A stretch of DNA of 64,000 nucleotides from Spirosoma aureum (GTDB lineage Bacteria > Bacteroidota > Bacteroidia > Cytophagales > Spirosomataceae): positions 186,001-250,000 of the forward strand of contig NZ_CP050063.1 in NCBI RefSeq assembly GCF_011604685.1, read 5' to 3'. The stretch's first letter is position 1; every line of letters starts with the position of its first letter. Shown here one piece after another: positions 60,567 to 64,000 of this stretch. The notes beneath the pieces were generated by a model. That model searched no databases. It saw only the letters and a program-made list of their open reading frames with translations, and was not told the DNA's origin. The position numbers were made by a program, and so were the translations under genes.

Positions 60567-61388
60567 CTATTTCCTTCCGTTACCATTACTAAACATCCGT
60601 AGTCGAATTTCGGTCAGCCGGCGTTTCGTATCGAGCGGAAACTCACCCTTTAACATCCAGTCATAAAACGAGGGTTCTTTCTTCAGCACGTCCAACACAG
60701 GAAACCCTTTATGTTTACCAAAATTAAAAACTTCTTCGCCTTTTTCGTTGATAACGATCCGACCAGCCAGATCAACGTTTTTGTTGGCAGTCAGACTGTG
60801 TAGCATGTCAACATCGTTTTCAAAAACGACATCCTGACCGCTATCGGTTTTGGCGACCATGCCATGATAGCGCTGCACCTGTGCATTGAGTACTTCAAGC
60901 GATGCAATCGTATCAGCTTCAGCGCCGTGTGCACCCACCAATTCTTTGTTACAATAAAATCGATAGGCGGCCGAAAGATTACGCGGCTCCATCAGATGAA
61001 AAATACGCTGGGCATCGATCATCCGCCGGTTTTTCATATCAAAATCGACATTTGCCCGCAAAAATTCTTCGACCAGAAGGGGAACGTCGAAACGATTACT
61101 GTTGAAACCTGCCAGATCGCAGCCATCCATAAACTGGGCAAGCGTACGCGCAACCGATTTAAAGGGAGGAGCATCGATCACATCATCATCATAGATACCA
61201 TGAATCATGCTGGACTCCAATGGTATGGGCATACCCGGATTGACGCGCTGATTTTTGCTGGAAACCTCACCATTGGGCAATGCTTTAATGATGCAAATGT
61301 CAATGATACGGTCTTTAGCGACGTTTATGCCGGTTGTTTCGAGATCGAAAAAGGCCAGCGGTTTTTTGAGTACAAGTTGATGCGTCAT
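60567..61388 (-). CDS. DnaQ-like 3'-5' exonuclease
   Basis: DEDD-family exonuclease, 273 residues. Motif Exo I AFFDLETTG is at about residues 12-20, Exo II near 95 (CDLAGFNSNRFDVPLL), and Exo III near 160 (GAHGAEADTIASL), which is the DEDDh type. A C-terminal extension of about 80 residues (FNFGKHKGFPVLDVLKKEPSFYDWML) resembles the small domain seen in other Bacteroidota members. The start is the ATG at 61388; the open frame continues two codons to a TTG. Likely roles are proofreading-type trimming or RNA/DNA end processing; not assignable. Confidence 0.9.
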   Translation of the reverse strand: MTHQLVLKKPLAFFDLETTGINVAKDRIIDICIIKALPNGEVSSKNQRVNPGMPIPLESSMIHGIYDDDVIDAPPFKSVARTLAQFMDGCDLAGFNSNRFDVPLLVEEFLRANVDFDMKNRRMIDAQRIFHLMEPRNLSAAYRFYCNKELVGAHGAEADTIASLEVLNAQVQRYHGMVAKTDSGQDVVFENDVDMLHSLTANKNVDLAGRIVINEKGEEVFNFGKHKGFPVLDVLKKEPSFYDWMLKGEFPLDTKRRLTEIRLRMFSNGNGRK

Positions 61389-61420
61389 AACCAAACCGAG
61401 TATTTAGCACGGTCAGGACA

Positions 61421-61428
61421 CAAAGGTA
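61421..61428 (-). promoter_or_regulatory. -7 box (TACCTTTG) for the exonuclease gene
   Basis: TAnnTTTG match; predicted leader about 28 bases. The nearest upstream TTG is only 14 bases away. Confidence 0.45.
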
Positions 61429-61492
61429 AAACGTTTGGCGGACAAGTTATGCCACCCATATAGGTTAAAGCATGACTTGGCTTAAATTCAGT

Positions 61493-63073
61493 TTAGGCTT
61501 TTTTCAGTTCGTCGACCCAGTTTATACCTTGCCGAACATCCTCAACCGAAGGCATTCGCCCGGCATGCAACAGTTCCCGAATGGCAATAATGTCCTGATC
61601 ACGCTTGAGTCCGGCAGCGGCTTTTATCTGATCATTCAGAACATACAATGCCAGAAACGCTTCGTCTGTTTCAGGGTCTCCGTCGTAGATAATAGCATCG
61701 AAATGATCCGCATGGCCAACGTAATTGATTCGTTTCCCCTGCTGATTTGTCCAGAAAAAAGGGATAGATGAATAGGACTGCTCTTTCCCTGCCATATTCA
61801 TTCCAGCAGTATATCCTTGTAAACCAGCCACTTTCCAGTGCTCAATCCGCTGCGTACCATCTGTTATGGGATAATGAGCGATGTCGCCAGCCGCATAGAG
61901 TCCATCAGCCAGTTTTAGATAATTATCAGTTTTAACACCTCCGTCTTTTTCGCGTGGAATGGCCTTCAAAAAGTCCGTATTCGGTTTTACTCCCAATCCC
62001 AGCAAGACAAAGTCAGCCGAAAGGCGTTGGCCATTATCAAGCAAAACCGCATTAACCGCACCGCTACCTTCCAGGCGATCTATTTTGCGTCCTAAATGAA
62101 ATCGAATACCTTCTTTTTCGTGCCAGCCCTGCATCAGCCGACCAATTTTTTCGCCTACTATTTTTGCAAATGGCACGTCATCCATACCAACAACGTCTAC
62201 ATCACTACCCAGTTTTCGTAAACTCATCGCGCCTTCTAATCCGATAAAGGAACTCCCCACAATAACAACCCGCTTTCCCTGCTGACCCATTTCACGCAGT
62301 TTTTGGCTATCGTGCAGGCTACGCAATGTATAAACTCCTTTCAATTCGGGATCTAGCCCTGGCAATGGATTGGGCTTACCGCCCGAGCAAATCAATGCCT
62401 TATCATACGTAAGGGTCTCTCCAGAAGCCAGTTCAATTTGCCGGGTGGTGGCATCAAGCGACGTTACGTGTTGATTGGTACGAATATCAATGCCATAATC
62501 CTTATAGAACTCATCCGAACGGAGTGGCATCCATTCATCGGGAGCCTTTCCCTGCAAGTAATCTTTTGAGCAATTAGGCCGGTCATAAGGCGCTTCCTGG
62601 CTGGCAGTGAGCATCACGATTTTACCGATAAAACCGCCTTCCCGCAAGCCCTCTACCGCAAATGCCCCGGCTCCTCCCCCACCAACGATGACATAGGTTT
62701 CTTCAGTAGACGGATCAGGTGCAACCATCGGATTTTCAAGACTTTCCTTATCAGTCGTTAGCCGCACGAACACCTGACCACCCTCAATGCGCACTTCATG
62801 CGTAGGTAGACCATTCAGAGCTGGCGCTTCGAGTCGGTGCCCATTTCTGACATCAAAGCAGGCATTATGCCAGGGGCAAATGAGCCGGTGGCCATTGAGT
62901 AGCCCTTTCGCCAAAGGAGCCTGATAATGAGCACATTTAGGATGAAGCGCGTAGAATTGTCCATCAGCGCGAGCTAATAACACGTCGGTATCACCAACGC
63001 GAACTTCTTTTAGTTGACCATCGACAAGATCATCAACGCGGCAAACGGCGGCTTCGGTGTAGTCAGCAATCAT
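61493..63073 (-). CDS. Rieske [2Fe-2S]/FAD-dependent oxidoreductase (AIF-like)
   Basis: 526 residues from the ATG at 63073; a TTG three codons earlier is less likely. The N-terminal Rieske domain (about 1-105) has the ligand pairs C-x-H in HPKCAHY and C-x2-H in ICPWHNACFD. The rest is a two-dinucleotide-fold reductase: GGGGAGAFAVEGLREGG near 125, VVIVGSSFIGLEGAM near 265, and the C-terminal GLYAAGDIAHYP. This layout matches the AIF-like/ferredoxin reductase proteins with a fused Rieske domain. The electron acceptor and substrate are unknown. No signal peptide. Confidence 0.94.
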   Translation of the reverse strand: MIADYTEAAVCRVDDLVDGQLKEVRVGDTDVLLARADGQFYALHPKCAHYQAPLAKGLLNGHRLICPWHNACFDVRNGHRLEAPALNGLPTHEVRIEGGQVFVRLTTDKESLENPMVAPDPSTEETYVIVGGGGAGAFAVEGLREGGFIGKIVMLTASQEAPYDRPNCSKDYLQGKAPDEWMPLRSDEFYKDYGIDIRTNQHVTSLDATTRQIELASGETLTYDKALICSGGKPNPLPGLDPELKGVYTLRSLHDSQKLREMGQQGKRVVIVGSSFIGLEGAMSLRKLGSDVDVVGMDDVPFAKIVGEKIGRLMQGWHEKEGIRFHLGRKIDRLEGSGAVNAVLLDNGQRLSADFVLLGLGVKPNTDFLKAIPREKDGGVKTDNYLKLADGLYAAGDIAHYPITDGTQRIEHWKVAGLQGYTAGMNMAGKEQSYSSIPFFWTNQQGKRINYVGHADHFDAIIYDGDPETDEAFLALYVLNDQIKAAAGLKRDQDIIAIRELLHAGRMPSVEDVRQGINWVDELKKA

Positions 63074-63228
63074 AATCAGCAAGGATGAATGAGTTTGTGC
63101 TATAAACTACAAAGCAGGACAGATTGATTGCTGACACTGGGCCAATTTACAAATCAAGCTGTCGGTTAAGTCGTAAAAAGCGTTTAAGCTCGCCCCTTGG
63201 TAGAGAAACTTCCGGCGTTAAGGAATTA

Positions 63229-63298
63229 GGCCTTTGTCTTCGATCCATGCCACGGTTACTGATCCTGTTAACCGTGGCATGGATCGAAGACAAAGGCC
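63229..63298. repeat. Perfect palindrome B (shared-core family)
   Basis: 30-bp perfect arms (63229-63258 and 63269-63298) with a 10-base loop. The inner core TGCCACGGTTACTGAT and AACCGTGGCA is shared with palindrome A at 22973-23052. It lies between the exbD terminator and the Rieske gene in the 304-base gap 63083-63386; the part 63083-63228 shows nothing else. Confidence 0.85.
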
Positions 63299-63317
63299 AA
63301 GAATTCGCCTTGACAAT

Positions 63318-63360
63318 CAATTAAAAAGCCGATGTAGCAAGTACATCGGCTTTTTAATTG
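63318..63360 (-). terminator. Terminator after exbD
   Basis: 19-bp perfect stem (CAATTAAAAAGCCGATGTA and complement) with a GCAAG loop and a T-run on the minus strand, 26 bases past the exbD stop codon. Confidence 0.92.
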
Positions 63361-63386
63361 TTATAACCGTTATATATCGTTTCAGA

Positions 63387-63779
63387 CTACTTCGAGGTAG
63401 CCATAACCATCTTAATATTCAGTTTAGCACCCGTTTGGAGCACATCGACTAAATCCTGAACCGTCAATGTTTTATCAAAACGCACAACAACGGTCGGTTC
63501 GGCAATACCGGCCATGATGGTTTTCAGTTCTGTTTCCAGATTGGCCGGATCGACTGGTTTTTTATCGATGTAATATTGCTTTTTCTCGTCTACCGACAGC
63601 GTTACCTGCTTCTTGCTCAACTGCTGCGTCGACGCAGCCTTGGGCAACAGGAGTTTTATAACGTTCGGATTTGCTACCGTCGAAATGATCAGGAAGAACA
63701 ACAACAGGAAAAACATGATGTCGTTCAGCGAAGACGTTGCAACTTCGGCAGCAAACTTAGTTTTTCTTCTGATTTTCAT
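63387..63779 (-). CDS. exbD: ExbD/TolR biopolymer transport protein
   Basis: Inner-membrane partner of the ExbB/TolQ proton channel that drives TonB or Tol-type energy transfer. 130 residues: a cytoplasmic start KIRRKTKFAAEVATSSLND, one transmembrane helix at about 20-38 that holds the key Asp (LNDIMFFLLLFFLI), and a periplasmic domain. It starts 85 bases after the exbB stop. Which energised receptor it serves cannot be told here. Confidence 0.93.
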   Translation of the reverse strand: MKIRRKTKFAAEVATSSLNDIMFFLLLFFLIISTVANPNVIKLLLPKAASTQQLSKKQVTLSVDEKKQYYIDKKPVDPANLETELKTIMAGIAEPTVVVRFDKTLTVQDLVDVLQTGAKLNIKMVMATSK

Positions 63780-63864
63780 AGAAAGAACTGGCTATTAGAC
63801 AGTAGATACGCTAGCAACTGGCCCGGTGACCTATTCACTAACATCCTGAGTCCGGATCAGTATA

Positions 63865-64000
63865 CTAACGCATCCGGGCTGGCTCGGCAGTTGGTTTCTG
63901 AAGCACTTCGATAAACTCAAAGGCGTTTATTTCGAGCGCCAGCGTAAACCGCTCAATCATCATATTCAGCAGGTGGTAGCCGGTGTAGGCAATAACGCCG
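63865..64000 (-). CDS. exbB: ExbB/TolQ/MotA proton-channel protein, 3' end only
   Basis: The frame is open from the window edge to TAG at 63865-63867, 44 complete codons. The peptide (GVIAYTGYHLLN, then a helix with FTLALEINAFEF and a C-terminal Pro-rich tail) matches the end of ExbB/TolQ proteins: the last transmembrane helix and the following amphipathic helix. Next to exbD this is the expected pair. The start and most of the gene lie outside the window. Confidence 0.8.
   Translation of the reverse strand, partial: GVIAYTGYHLLNMMIERFTLALEINAFEFIEVLQKPTAEPARMR

Overview
The window looks like a core-chromosome segment of a Bacteroidota bacterium of the order Cytophagales, probably Spirosoma or a close relative. 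This is an inference from gene content: type IX secretion genes (porU, porV), the gliding lipoprotein gene gldH, DUF4293 and RicT proteins, DUF4369-TlpA fusions, and repeated promoters of the Bacteroidota type (TTTG, a gap of about 19, then TAnnTTTG). Base composition is near 50% GC and even throughout. I see no insertion sequence, prophage, integron, CRISPR array or toxin-antitoxin pair, and no gene cluster that looks recently acquired.

Layout. 1-6045: an SDR oxidoreductase, a pirin, mutM, a membrane-anchored coiled-coil protein, a lipoprotein and a transglutaminase-like protein, with a possible unannotated small transcript (3512-3712) carrying a 25-residue ORF. 6168-19884 (all minus strand): the transcription/translation block, read as tRNA-Tyr, tRNA-Gly, tRNA-Thr, tuf, terminator, then tRNA-Trp, secE, nusG, rplK, rplA, rplJ, rplL, rpoB, rpoC. 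20170-29898: lipoprotein, M13 peptidase, DUF255 thioredoxin, mnmD, DUF4293 protein, PAP2 phosphatase, gldH, a BlaI/M56 sensor pair and ricT. 30001-34626: purD, recQ, kdsD-type isomerase. 34982-38124: an ECF sigma factor followed by crtI and crtB (carotenoid synthesis). 38221-48400: gatB, a TlpA-like protein, proC, purB, a proline/charge-rich envelope protein, an M20 peptidase, plsY and an inactive-looking M16 homologue. 48534-53955: porV, porU and an SprT-like gene. 54020-60406: a tiny lipoprotein, a GtrA protein and nuoKLMN (distal complex I, with its own promoter). 60567-64000: an exonuclease, a Rieske/FAD oxidoreductase, exbD and the 3' end of exbB.

The coding content is mostly ordinary. 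The unexpected structure is in the spacers. At least ten spacers between co-oriented genes are built from degenerate 7-base words kept in phase. In most of them one half carries the word and the other half carries its reverse complement, so the spacer folds back on itself. The word differs from spacer to spacer (nnnnTGA, nnCTCCT, GTTTTCn, AAAGTnn and others) but the 7-base phase holds. A second class is long, near-perfect palindromes with arms of 22 to 31 bp. Two of these, 40 kb apart, share a conserved inner core around TGCCACGGTTACT while their outer arms differ completely but stay self-complementary. A third signal is the word AATTGGGT, found in three spacers with roughly 8-base phasing. 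These spacer families are the best candidates here for something undescribed. All coordinates, stems and phases were read by eye, and no similarity search or folding program was run.
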